DNA of 64,000 nt from Filimonas zeae. GTDB taxonomy: Bacteria; Bacteroidota; Bacteroidia; Chitinophagales; Chitinophagaceae. The notes under the pieces were generated by a model that was given only the letters and a program-made list of their open reading frames with translations, searched no databases and had not been told where the DNA came from. The position numbers were made by a program, and so were the translations under genes. Positions within the stretch are counted from its first letter, which is position 1. The number at the start of each line of letters is the position of its first letter. Positions 35,637-45,400 of the stretch are shown here, one piece after another. The DNA lies in assembly GCF_014641615.1 (NCBI RefSeq), contig NZ_BMIB01000006.1, forward strand, positions 62,001 to 126,000, in the 5' to 3' direction.

Positions 35637-37331
35637 TTAAAATGTATATGCGTATGTGAAATTGGTTCTGAATTCTTTAAATGAGGGCGACTGCTGCTCA
35701 TCGTCTGATATGCTTTGCAAATAACCCAACGTAGCATTCAGCGCGTTTCTTTTACTTACCCGTACCGATCCTGTAAAGGTTCCGCTGATGTAGCGGCCTG
35801 CCTTTGTATCATTATTCGTTTGCAGCTGATAACTCCAGTTGGTATTCAGCGTAATACGCGATTGCCATAGCTGTTTATCCAACCCCACAGAAGGGCCATG
35901 TATTACCGCGTGCAAAAACGGTGCATCTGCCACTGTGTAATTGTACGAGGCGGAAACATTGAAGCCCGATTTAAGGAACGCTCCCTGCCAGGAAAGATTA
36001 CCGGTTTTGCTGTTGGTTTCTGTGCCTCCGGCGGTAGACTTATTCAGATCAACCAAAGCCTGATAATTACCAACCAGTATAAAACTCTGTTGCAGCTGCT
36101 CATTAGCCAGCGTATACCGCAGCATCGCATTTACATTGTGGTTGGTGCGCGATACACGCAGGGTGTCTATTACCGGGTTTAGTCCCCTGTCCTGGCTAAT
36201 GCCGTAGTTGCTATACTGCACACTGGCACCAAACGCCTGCTCATTAAACGCTACGTTTACATTACCAATGGTTTTGTTACTGCGGAAGCTTTTGTCTTTT
36301 AGTATATTATCATGCTGCCAGCCAATGCTGCCATTGACTATCAGGCGGCGCCTCATAAAATAAAAAGAGGGTATAAGGGTATAGTTCTCCACGTCTGTTT
36401 CAAAGTAGTAAGCTCCCATAGACTGAAAGTTGGGATCTACCCTTTTATACTGCACCCGTATATTGAATGCCTGCGCTTCGTAACCCAGTGAGGCCTGGCC
36501 GGCAGTAAGCGCCTGCGAAGAGGCGTTTATCTTCACCAGGCGATTCAGTACGCCCGCATCTTTTAACAGCTCATTAGAAAAGGTATCAGCCCCCTGGTCT
36601 CTGGTGTAAAGGCTGCCCGCCACATCACTTTCTATTACAATGTGCTTAAACAGTTTATACTTTAATGAAACGCCGAATACCGCATTTTCTGCGGGGGTAA
36701 TATTATACAGGGCATCGGGGCGGCGGATGGAGTTGCTGTCATCCTTAGCGCGCATGTAAATAAAATCAACGTGGTTATCCTCTGTACCGTATCCTATTTT
36801 AGCCGCGTATCCGGTACGTTTATAGGCTGGTATTTGTGAAAAGTAACTGGTACTTTTGGTAGAATCTGCTTCAATGGCTTTATTAAAACGGCCGTAGACG
36901 AACCCCAGCCTCAGTTTGCCGGGATTCATTTCTACTCCGCCACCTAAAAATACTGCTCCCCCAAGCGTATAAGGCGAAAAAGTAACAGAGCGCCATCCAC
37001 CATGAACGGTAAGCCATTTATACCGCGGACTGGCGCCATATTGGTTAAAAGGTTGTGTAAAACCCCGCTGCTGATCGGATACTACAATACCTACCGGAAA
37101 GCTGATACCATATACAGATACCACGGGTGAACCACTTACAAGATAAGAAAAGCTTCTGGCGCGTGAGGGTACCCCGCTAACGTTGTAGGTTCCTATACCC
37201 ACACCAATAGTACCGGAAACAGAAAAGGGCTTCTGCTTCTTTAGTGCTGCCATATCCTGGGCAGAAGCAATCATTACAGGCAGGTATACAAAAGCCAGCA
37301 GCAGCGTGGCTTTGTATATCAATTTACGCAT
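35637..37331 (-). CDS. outer-membrane beta-barrel-like protein (564 aa)
   Basis: A 564-residue protein with signal peptide (LLLAFVYLPVMIASAQ). The whole mature chain alternates hydrophobic and polar residues with many aromatic-ending strands and finishes in FRTNFTYAYTF, a C-terminal Phe typical of outer-membrane barrels. No TonB box or plug is visible. It is the first gene of the operon with the 2324-aa and 665-aa exported proteins, so it may anchor or export them. The gene diverges from the two-component sensor at 37427 with only 95 bp between them. Confidence 0.78.
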   Translation of the reverse strand: MRKLIYKATLLLAFVYLPVMIASAQDMAALKKQKPFSVSGTIGVGIGTYNVSGVPSRARSFSYLVSGSPVVSVYGISFPVGIVVSDQQRGFTQPFNQYGASPRYKWLTVHGGWRSVTFSPYTLGGAVFLGGGVEMNPGKLRLGFVYGRFNKAIEADSTKSTSYFSQIPAYKRTGYAAKIGYGTEDNHVDFIYMRAKDDSNSIRRPDALYNITPAENAVFGVSLKYKLFKHIVIESDVAGSLYTRDQGADTFSNELLKDAGVLNRLVKINASSQALTAGQASLGYEAQAFNIRVQYKRVDPNFQSMGAYYFETDVENYTLIPSFYFMRRRLIVNGSIGWQHDNILKDKSFRSNKTIGNVNVAFNEQAFGASVQYSNYGISQDRGLNPVIDTLRVSRTNHNVNAMLRYTLANEQLQQSFILVGNYQALVDLNKSTAGGTETNSKTGNLSWQGAFLKSGFNVSASYNYTVADAPFLHAVIHGPSVGLDKQLWQSRITLNTNWSYQLQTNNDTKAGRYISGTFTGSVRVSKRNALNATLGYLQSISDDEQQSPSFKEFRTNFTYAYTF

Positions 37332-37406
37332 AAGAATAATTTTGGCACAGGTGAAAATACTTTCATAAGTACCACAAAAGTGTTTACATTCATTCTACAG
37401 ACGAAT

Positions 37407-37419
37407 ACCCAAAAAGGGT
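37407..37419. promoter_or_regulatory. ACCC-n5-GGGT inverted repeat upstream of the sensor kinase
   Basis: ACCC-AAAAA-GGGT lies 7 bp before the kinase ATG, in the 95-bp divergent region with the surface-protein operon. The same 4-5-4 inverted repeat occurs at 40482-40494 before the response-regulator gene. LuxR-type regulators often bind such TACC/GGTA-like arms, so it may be an autoregulatory site. The motif is short and could be chance. Confidence 0.35.
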
Positions 37420-37426
37420 TACCTGT

Positions 37427-40400
37427 ATGTACAAGGCACTGCCATATATATTATTTATTGCATCTCTATTAGCAACCCAAACTGCTAATACACAAACTAT
37501 TTCATCACTCACCAACAACTTTCAGTTTGATGCTTATACTACGGATAACGGGTTAACAGACAACTTTATCAGTAAGGTAATTACCGACCGGCGGGGCTTT
37601 TTATGGATAGCTACCAAAAACGGCCTCAGCCGCTATGATGGTTATAACTTTAAAAATTATACGCATATACCGGGCGATACCAGCAGCCTGCGCAGTATCT
37701 GGATTACCGATCTGCTGCTGGATAGTGCGGGCACCCTCTGGATATCTACTGAAGGGGGGCTGTGCTATTATGATGCTTTATACGACCGCTTTCATTATAT
37801 CAACGGTACTGATAATATGCATGTACTGTACCGTGCGCCGTTATGCCAGGGCAGCGATGCCTATACTTTATGGCTGGCTGCGGAGGATGGCCTTTTCCGC
37901 ATTGATACCCGAACCAAAACTTACACGCACATGCTGAAGGAGCATATACCCGATCCGCAGTGTATTGTGTATGATAAAAACCGGCTGCTTACCGGTACCC
38001 GCACCAATGGTATTTACGCCTTTGAAGCTGGCAGCAAACAGTTACAGAAGCTTGCCATACCCACCTTACCTGCGGATGCCCAAACAATTGACCTGTATAA
38101 AGACGACGATGGCACCATATACGCAGGCACCAATGTAGGTCTGCTTTCTATACGAGACACCAGTTACCGGTTGTTTAACAAAGGCACGCCGGAGTTGCAG
38201 CACCTGGACTTTGATGATATTATGTGCATATCCAGCTTTCCACGGCTTACCGGCCCCGGACGGTTAATATGCGGCACCTACGACAATAAAGTACTGGTAT
38301 TTGATAAACAGCAGCAGCAGTTTATTTACTCCTGGCAAAACCGCAACTCCAAGCTGAGCAATATGCCACGCGGCATCTTCTCCTGCTTATTTCTGATGGA
38401 TCATATTTTATGGATTGGTACCGACCATGGCCTGTTTAAGCTGAACATGAACATGCAGGATATTGTATCGGAGAATATTCCGCAGATTATGTTTGGCGAC
38501 AATATTGTACTGGTAAAAAAGATTTATCAGGACCCGCATAACAAACAACATCTCTGGCTTACGTTGGACAAGCCGGTAGGTGGCATCGCTGTATACAATA
38601 CCACACAGCGCCGGGTAACCCAATGGCTGCAAACACTACCCAAAGGTGAAAGTCCGGAAGCCTGCGTGGTATATCAGGATCTGCAACCAGACAAGCAGGG
38701 CTACCTATGGGCTATAGCAGAAAAGGAGATACACCAATACCAGCTGACCAGCTTTCAGCGCACTGCACATACCCCACCACGCACCTGTTATTCCGCCTCA
38801 GTAGATCATCAGCAGAATTTATGGATTGGTACCGACCGGGGACTAATGTATTACAATACCCACACCCGGCAGTTTACACCGTATGATTATTCCTTTAACG
38901 GTACCTCTATAGAAAACAGCTCGCTGTGGCTCTCTTTTCCGGTACAGGATATCCTGCACGATCAGCAGCACACCGTATGGCTTACCTGTATTAAATACGG
39001 CCTGTTTAGTTTTAATACCCAGTCCTGCACCTATACGCCCCATCGCCAACCCTTTACCAGCTGTTACGATACCCGCAACCGCTGCTCCTCACTCAGCTTC
39101 GACCAGCAGGGCAATATATGGGTAGGTACTATGGCCGGGCTTACACAGTACCTGCCGCAGCGTGATAGCTTTATCAACTTTAACCGCACGCATGGCCTGC
39201 AATCAACCTACGTATATTCAGTAAAAGCCGATACCAACCAGTGCATATGGGGCAGGGGCAATACCGGGGTGTTTTATTATGATATGCAGCAACATAAATT
39301 CACCAACTACCTCTTACCCGCCTCGCAAAGCAGCGCATTTTTTCTGCAACGCATATCCGCAGTATCCGATAAAATGCTGGCAGGGTACGAAGGTGGCTAT
39401 AACATATTTGCATTGAACAACCGCAATCCGGTAAAGGAAACACCACCAGACCCTTATATTGCCCGGTGTTATGTAATGAATGCACCTTTTTATTATAACA
39501 GCGATAGTATTCTGTTGCAGCCACCCTCCTTCGATTATCACCAGACGCTTTTCCGGTTTGACTTCAGTGCGGTTAATTTTAACGACAATAACAATATTAC
39601 TTTTCTGTATAAACTGCAAGGGCTGGATAAAGACTGGCAGCGCAGCTCCGGCCCTTCCAACGCCAGCTACAGCAACCTTAAACCGGGGCAGTACCTGTTT
39701 CTGGTAAAAACGCGCAACAGCAATGGCATAGAAAGCGGTGTGGCGGGTTTTCTGTTTGCCATTCAAACCCCTTTCTGGCAAACAGGGTGGTTTTATACAC
39801 TGATAGGGCTTGCTATAGTGGGTGTTTTTTACGTATTCTATCGCACGCGCATTAACCGGCTTACCGCTTTATACCAGCTGCGGTCTAAAATAAGCAAAGA
39901 CCTGCATGATGATATTGGTGCCGCTTTAAGCAGCATTAGTATTATGAGTGCAGTGGCGCAGAAGAAAATAGATAGCCAGCCAGAAGAGGCCAAACATGTA
40001 GCCACCCGTATAGAAAGCACCAGCCGTAACATGGTAGGCGCTATCAGCGATATGGTATGGAGCATTAACCCCGATATTGACACGCTGGAACAGATTATAG
40101 TAAGGCTGCGTGAGTATATGAGCAATATGTTTGATGATACACGTACGCAGTATCTGCTGCATTGTACCCCTCAGTTACTGGCCCGTAAAATAAGCATGGA
40201 ATTGCGCAAGGACATTTACCTCATCAGCAAGGAGATTATCAACAACACCGTAAAATATGCTGATGCAGAACACTTCTCTCTTCACTTTTCTATGGAAAAG
40301 AACTGCCTGGTAATTGCTTCGGAAGATGACGGAGTGGGCTTTAACCAGGAGCATGCCCGTAAAGGCAACGGCCTGTATAATATTACCGAAAGAGCACGCA

Positions 40401-40477
40401 AACAAAAAGGAAAAGCAGTAATAACTACAGACGACAGCGGCACCCGCTGGTTGATTAAAATGGATATAGGCCGGTAA
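37427..40477 (+). CDS. two-component sensor histidine kinase with beta-propeller and Y_Y_Y domain
   Basis: A 1016-residue sensor. Order: signal peptide (1-22), a periplasmic region of about 680 residues with repeated propeller-blade motifs (DRRGFLWIATKNGLSRYDG, DSAGTLWISTEGGLCYYD, DQQGNIWVGTMAGLTQY), a Y_Y_Y domain (about 700-780), one transmembrane helix (about 786-806), a HisKA_3-type dimerisation domain with the phospho-acceptor His in KISKDLHDDIGAALSSI, and a HATPase domain (EIINNTVKYADAEHF, DDGVGF, GNGLYNITERAR). Unlike many Bacteroidota hybrid sensors it lacks fused receiver and AraC domains and uses a separate regulator (40534-41175). It is divergent from the surface-protein operon, which it may control. 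Confidence 0.94.
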   Translation: MYKALPYILFIASLLATQTANTQTISSLTNNFQFDAYTTDNGLTDNFISKVITDRRGFLWIATKNGLSRYDGYNFKNYTHIPGDTSSLRSIWITDLLLDSAGTLWISTEGGLCYYDALYDRFHYINGTDNMHVLYRAPLCQGSDAYTLWLAAEDGLFRIDTRTKTYTHMLKEHIPDPQCIVYDKNRLLTGTRTNGIYAFEAGSKQLQKLAIPTLPADAQTIDLYKDDDGTIYAGTNVGLLSIRDTSYRLFNKGTPELQHLDFDDIMCISSFPRLTGPGRLICGTYDNKVLVFDKQQQQFIYSWQNRNSKLSNMPRGIFSCLFLMDHILWIGTDHGLFKLNMNMQDIVSENIPQIMFGDNIVLVKKIYQDPHNKQHLWLTLDKPVGGIAVYNTTQRRVTQWLQTLPKGESPEACVVYQDLQPDKQGYLWAIAEKEIHQYQLTSFQRTAHTPPRTCYSASVDHQQNLWIGTDRGLMYYNTHTRQFTPYDYSFNGTSIENSSLWLSFPVQDILHDQQHTVWLTCIKYGLFSFNTQSCTYTPHRQPFTSCYDTRNRCSSLSFDQQGNIWVGTMAGLTQYLPQRDSFINFNRTHGLQSTYVYSVKADTNQCIWGRGNTGVFYYDMQQHKFTNYLLPASQSSAFFLQRISAVSDKMLAGYEGGYNIFALNNRNPVKETPPDPYIARCYVMNAPFYYNSDSILLQPPSFDYHQTLFRFDFSAVNFNDNNNITFLYKLQGLDKDWQRSSGPSNASYSNLKPGQYLFLVKTRNSNGIESGVAGFLFAIQTPFWQTGWFYTLIGLAIVGVFYVFYRTRINRLTALYQLRSKISKDLHDDIGAALSSISIMSAVAQKKIDSQPEEAKHVATRIESTSRNMVGAISDMVWSINPDIDTLEQIIVRLREYMSNMFDDTRTQYLLHCTPQLLARKISMELRKDIYLISKEIINNTVKYADAEHFSLHFSMEKNCLVIASEDDGVGFNQEHARKGNGLYNITERARKQKGKAVITTDDSGTRWLIKMDIGR

Positions 40478-40481
40478 GCTA

Positions 40482-40494
40482 ACCCGAATAGGGT
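40482..40494. promoter_or_regulatory. ACCC-n5-GGGT inverted repeat before the response regulator
   Basis: ACCC-GAATA-GGGT lies just after the kinase stop codon and 39 bp before the response-regulator ATG. It repeats the arrangement at 37407-37419 in inverse orientation (TACCC-n5-GGGTT when read on the opposite strand). Confidence 0.35.
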
Positions 40495-40533
40495 ATTGAG
40501 TTTTCAGAAGCGCAATCTTATATTTGAAACAGC

Positions 40534-41175
40534 ATGAATTCCATCAAAGTATTAATATTTGAAGACAACCCGCTGATGCAGGAGTCGTTGAGTGATCTGT
40601 TACAGTTGCAACCTGATTTTGAAGTGGCGGGGGTTTATTCCAATGCGCGGCATATATGCAGGCTGTACGATCAGCACCGGCCGGATATTATTCTTTCAGA
40701 TATAGACATGCCCGAAGTAAACGGACTGGAAGGCATCAGCGAACTGAAGAAAACACACCCACAGGCCAAAACACTGATATTAACCGTTTTTGACACCAAC
40801 GATAGTATACTTAACGCCATTTGCCTGGGTGCCGATGGTTATCTGCTCAAAAGCACACCGCCTGAAAAAATAGTAGAAAGCATTAAAGATGTATTGGAAG
40901 GCGGTTGCCCGCTAACACCTTCGGTAGCCAAAAAGATACTCACGCATTTTCCCAAATCGCGTTTTATTGCTCCTAAACAGGAAGAAAGCTTAAGCGAGAA
41001 AGAAAAGGAGGTACTGGATTACCTGGTAAAGGGTTACAGTTATAAAATGATAGCTGCCGCTTTAAATAAAAGCGTAGAAACCATACGGGTACAGATTAAA
41101 AGCATATACCGCAAGCTGCATGTAAACTCCAATGCCGAAGCCATTATAAAAGCCATGAACGGCTACGGCAAATAA
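40534..41175 (+). CDS. NarL/FixJ-type response regulator
   Basis: A 213-residue two-domain regulator. The receiver domain (1-120) has the acidic pair near residue 9-10 (FEDN), the phospho-accepting Asp in IILSDIDMPEVNG and the Lys in YLLKSTPPE. The LuxR-type helix-turn-helix (about 148-205, LSEKEKEVLDYLVKGYSYKMIAAALNKSVETIRVQIKSIYRKL) binds DNA. It is 56 bp after the sensor kinase gene and clearly its partner. Likely targets are the divergent surface-protein operon and its own promoter. Confidence 0.96.
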   Translation: MNSIKVLIFEDNPLMQESLSDLLQLQPDFEVAGVYSNARHICRLYDQHRPDIILSDIDMPEVNGLEGISELKKTHPQAKTLILTVFDTNDSILNAICLGADGYLLKSTPPEKIVESIKDVLEGGCPLTPSVAKKILTHFPKSRFIAPKQEESLSEKEKEVLDYLVKGYSYKMIAAALNKSVETIRVQIKSIYRKLHVNSNAEAIIKAMNGYGK

Positions 41176-41177
41176 GT

Positions 41178-42431
41178 TTATATAGCGGCAGCCATTTCAT
41201 CATCATATCCACCCGCCTGCTTTTCGGGTATGCTTACCACAAAAGTAGCACCGCTGTCCGGCACACCAGAGGCAGAGATAAAGCCATTGTGCTGTTCCAT
41301 AATTTTTTTACAGATAGACAGGCCTATGCCGGTACCCTCTATTTCATGATAGCTGTGCAGGCGTTTAAACACTACAAAAATATCTTCGTTGTACTGCTCT
41401 TCAAACCCGATACCGTTGTCAATTACAAATACCCGGTAATAGTTGTTATCCTGCATGGCAGACTGCTCTGCATAAATCTTTATTTCAGGCACGCTGTTGC
41501 GCTTTCTGAACTTGATGGCATTGCTGATGAGGTTAGAAAACACCTGCCGCATAAGGCCCGGAATTACAAATACAGAAGGCAGGGGGTGCAGGTGTATTTT
41601 TGCACCGGATTGTTGCACAGCTATTTCCATTTCCGCAATGGCTTCTTTTACTATTACGTTCAGGTCGGCCATCATAAAATCCCCACCCTGTAAAGAGTGG
41701 CGGGAAAACCGCAACAGATCGTTCACCAGCTGCTGCATACGAATGGTGGCATTCATAATTTTAGTTACATACTTATCCACCTCCGCTTCCTGGCTTTTGC
41801 GCTGTGCAATCATATCACTGAATACACGAATCTTACGCAGGGGTTCCTGCAAATCGTGTGAGGCGATGTAAGCAAAGCGATCCAGCTCTTCATTCACTGC
41901 TTTCAGGTGGCTGTTGTTCTGCACCAGTAACCGGTTAAGATCGCGCACCTTCTGTTCGCTGGCCTGCCTTTCTTCAATCTCCTTCTGCAGGGAGGCATTG
42001 ATGGTAAGCAGCTTGGTTTCCTGCGCCAGTAACGATTGGGTTTTCTGGTATAATTCCACAAACAACCCCACTTTAACCCGCAACAGTTCGGGGTTAATGG
42101 GTTTGTAAATAAAATCTACCGCACCCACCTTATAGCCTTTAAAAATGGCTTCATCTTCACTATGCGCGGTAATGAATATGATAGGCACATTCTTCAGCTT
42201 CTCCCGCTCATAAATTAACGAAGCCGTTTCAAAACCATTCATATCCGGCATCTGCACATCCATCAGTATCAGCGAGAAGTCGTACTCCTTCAGCAATATC
42301 TTCAGGGCAGCCCTGCCAGAGTTGGCTTTTACTATATGGTAATCTTCTTTCTCCAGTATGGTTTCGATAGACAGGAGGTTATCCGGTCTATCGTCTACCA
42401 CTAATATTTTTATAAGATCTTTTTCCGGCAC
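41178..42431 (-). CDS. hybrid response regulator/histidine kinase (REC-HisKA-HATPase)
   Basis: A 417-residue cytoplasmic protein. An N-terminal receiver domain (about 8-125, with LVVDDRPDNLLS, the Asp in LILMDVQMPDMNG and YKPINPELLRVKV) is followed by a coiled coil (about 130-180). The kinase core has the phospho-His motif FAYIASHDLQEPLRKIRVF and the ATPase motifs NLISNAIKFRK, DNGIGF and GTGIGLSICKKI. There is no membrane segment, so input comes through the receiver or partners. It is 31 bp downstream of the giant HAMP kinase in the same direction, suggesting one operon. Confidence 0.95.
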   Translation of the reverse strand: MPEKDLIKILVVDDRPDNLLSIETILEKEDYHIVKANSGRAALKILLKEYDFSLILMDVQMPDMNGFETASLIYEREKLKNVPIIFITAHSEDEAIFKGYKVGAVDFIYKPINPELLRVKVGLFVELYQKTQSLLAQETKLLTINASLQKEIEERQASEQKVRDLNRLLVQNNSHLKAVNEELDRFAYIASHDLQEPLRKIRVFSDMIAQRKSQEAEVDKYVTKIMNATIRMQQLVNDLLRFSRHSLQGGDFMMADLNVIVKEAIAEMEIAVQQSGAKIHLHPLPSVFVIPGLMRQVFSNLISNAIKFRKRNSVPEIKIYAEQSAMQDNNYYRVFVIDNGIGFEEQYNEDIFVVFKRLHSYHEIEGTGIGLSICKKIMEQHNGFISASGVPDSGATFVVSIPEKQAGGYDDEMAAAI

Positions 42432-42462
42432 TGTGTATTTTTTATAGGAAACTGGAATGCAA

Positions 42463-45400
42463 CTACCTGTACAACCACACTCTCATCAGCGACAACAGTT
42501 GATCTATTTTTAAAGGTTTGGTAATATAGTCAGAAGCGCCGGCTTCCAGGCATTTCTCCCGGTCGCCCTTCATGGCTTTGGCCGTTACAGCTATAATAGG
42601 CAAGGCACTGTTCTTATGCTCCCTCCGTATCTTCTGCATGGTTTCGTACCCATCCATTTCCGGCATCATAATATCCATCAGCACAATATCAATATGGTTA
42701 TTCTCATCCAGAATATTCATCGCTTCTTTACCACTCTCTGCCGTAATGGTGTTAATCTGGTAGCGCTCAAATGCCGTGGTTAAAGCAAACAGATTACGCA
42801 CATCATCATCTACTACCAGTACATTCTTATGAATCAGTACATCTTTCTGCGAGCGCAGGTCTTCAATCAGCTTACGCTTCTCCGGCAACAGCGCCTGATG
42901 GTTCAGGTGCAGCTGCATTACGGTTTCTTCCAGTAGCAGATCCAGAGAATTAACGCCCTTAAGCAGTATTTTATTGGCGTACTGCTTTAGTTTCGACTTT
43001 TCTTTGTTGGTAAAGTCTTTGGCAGAATACACAATAACCGGTGTAGCGTTGTAACGGTTAATGGTTTGCATGTTGGCCACAAACTCTGCCCCCTCAATAT
43101 CCGGCAGCATAAAGTCGGCTATAATGCAATCAAACGCCTGCTCTTCCAGTTTCTCTAACGCCATCTTCCCATTCTCAGCAAAGGCAATCTGTATCAGATC
43201 TCCATTATCCAGTATGCGCGCAATCTGAGAAGCATCCGGCTCATTATCTTCCACTACCAGAACACGCTTTTGTTTACGTACATGGTGCTCAATAATGCTG
43301 GAGAACAATACAGTAAGCGCTTCGGAGGTAAGCGGTTTCAGGTTAAAGCTGCGTGCGCCGCGGTGCATAGCCAGCAGGCGGTTTTCTTCACCGGAAATAA
43401 GGTGAATAGGAATATGACGCAGGTTAATATCATTCTTAAACAAGTCCAGCACACGCCAGCCACTGGCATCGGGCAGTTTTACATCCAGGGTAACGGCAAT
43501 AGGGTTAAACTTATTGGTAAGATCGAACACCTCGCCAAAACTGGTGGCCACCACTACCTTCAGGCCCATTTCATGCGCTTTCTCCTGCATAATTTTGGCA
43601 AAACGCACATCATCTTCCACTATCAGCACCACTTTATCATTCTCCGATATATGCGTTCTGTCGTCACCTATTTCGTTTATTATTTCACTCAACCCTTCCA
43701 GGTCTTTGCTATCTGCTACCTTAACAGTAGGTACCGATTGTATTACTTCCACATCGGTAAACCCTTCATCTAACTGATACTGGCTTACGGTAAGGCTGCT
43801 TTGTTTTTCTTTGCGAATGTTGGCAGGGTTATAATGCAACGGCAGGAACAGGGTAAACACGCTACCATTGCCGGTTTCGCTTTCCAGCTCAATAGAACCG
43901 CCCAGCAGATCGGCCAGGCCACGGCTGATGGATAAGCCTAAGCCCGTACCACCATATTTACGGCTGGTAGAACCTTCTGCCTGCTGAAAGGCTTCGAATA
44001 TAATGTTTTGCTTGTCTTTAGAAATACCAATACCCGTATCGCGTATTTCAAAAGCCACTACACGATCTGCACTATCCAGGCTGTGGTTAGAGAGGCGCCA
44101 GTTGCGCTTAGATTCATAAATACGTAAACGCACTTCTCCTTTCTCAGTAAACTTAAAGGCGTTAGACAACAGGTTTTTCAATATCTGGTTCAAACGCTGT
44201 ACGTCTGTTTCCAGTGCCTGGGGCAGCTGATCATCTACATCAATACCAAAGCGCAGGTTTTTGCTTTCTGAGATATGTTTAAAGGTGGTTTCCACAAAAC
44301 CAATCACTTCACTAAAGCGCACTTTAATAAAGTCGGTAGATACATAGCCGGATTCAATTTTAGATAAGTCCAGAATATCATTAATCAGCTGAATAAGGTC
44401 ATCACCACAGCTGTGAATGGTTTTGGCATAACGCACCTGCTTTTCATTCAGGTTACCATCCGGGTTTTCGTACAACTGCTGGGCAAGTATCAGCAAGCTG
44501 TTCAGCGGTGTACGTAACTCGTGCGACATGTTGGCAAGGAACTCAGATTTGTACTTGGAAGTAAGCTGTAACTGCTCCGCTTTTTCTTCCAGCGATTTTC
44601 TGGCTTCTTCCACTTCCTTGTTCTTGCCTTCCACCTCATCTTTTTGTTTCACCAGCAGGTGGGCTTTATCCTGTAATTCCTCGTTGGTTCTTCTTAACTC
44701 ATCTGCCAGCGATTGCGATTGCTCCAGCAGATGCTCTGTACGGGAGTTGGCTTCGATGGTGTTTAATACAATACCAATACTTTCTGTTAACTGGCTCAGG
44801 AAATCGAGGTGCGTTTGGCTGAACGAATCGAAGGAAGCCAGCTCAATTACGGCCTTAATCTGTGTTTCAAACAATACCGGCAGTACAATCAGATTCAATG
44901 GCGGCGCCGCGCCTAAACCAGAGTTGATTTTAATATAATCAGAAGGCACATTGGTTAACAATATCCGTTCTTTATCTATAGCCACCTGGCCCACCAGGCC
45001 CTGGCCCAATGCAAACTCACGTTTCAGGCTCACTTCATCACCATAAGCATAAGCAGCAAACAGTTTCAGTTTGGCTTCGCTGTAGTCTTCTTCCTGCTCC
45101 AGAATATAGAACATACCTTTTTGTGCGTTTACCACCTGCGCCAGTTCTGACAGAATACGGCGTGTTACCGCGTTCAGGTCTTTCTGTCCCTGTAACATTT
45201 GTGTAAACTGCGCCAGGTTCGATTTCAGCCAATCCTGTTCCTGGTTACGCAGGGTAGTTTGCTTCAGGTTGGCAATCATCTGGTTAATGGTATCTTTCAG
45301 CTGCTCCACCTCACCTTTCGCTTCTACGCGAATCATCTGGGTAAGATCACCTTTTGTTACCGCCGAAGCCACCGCAGATATCGCACGCACCTGCGTGGTA

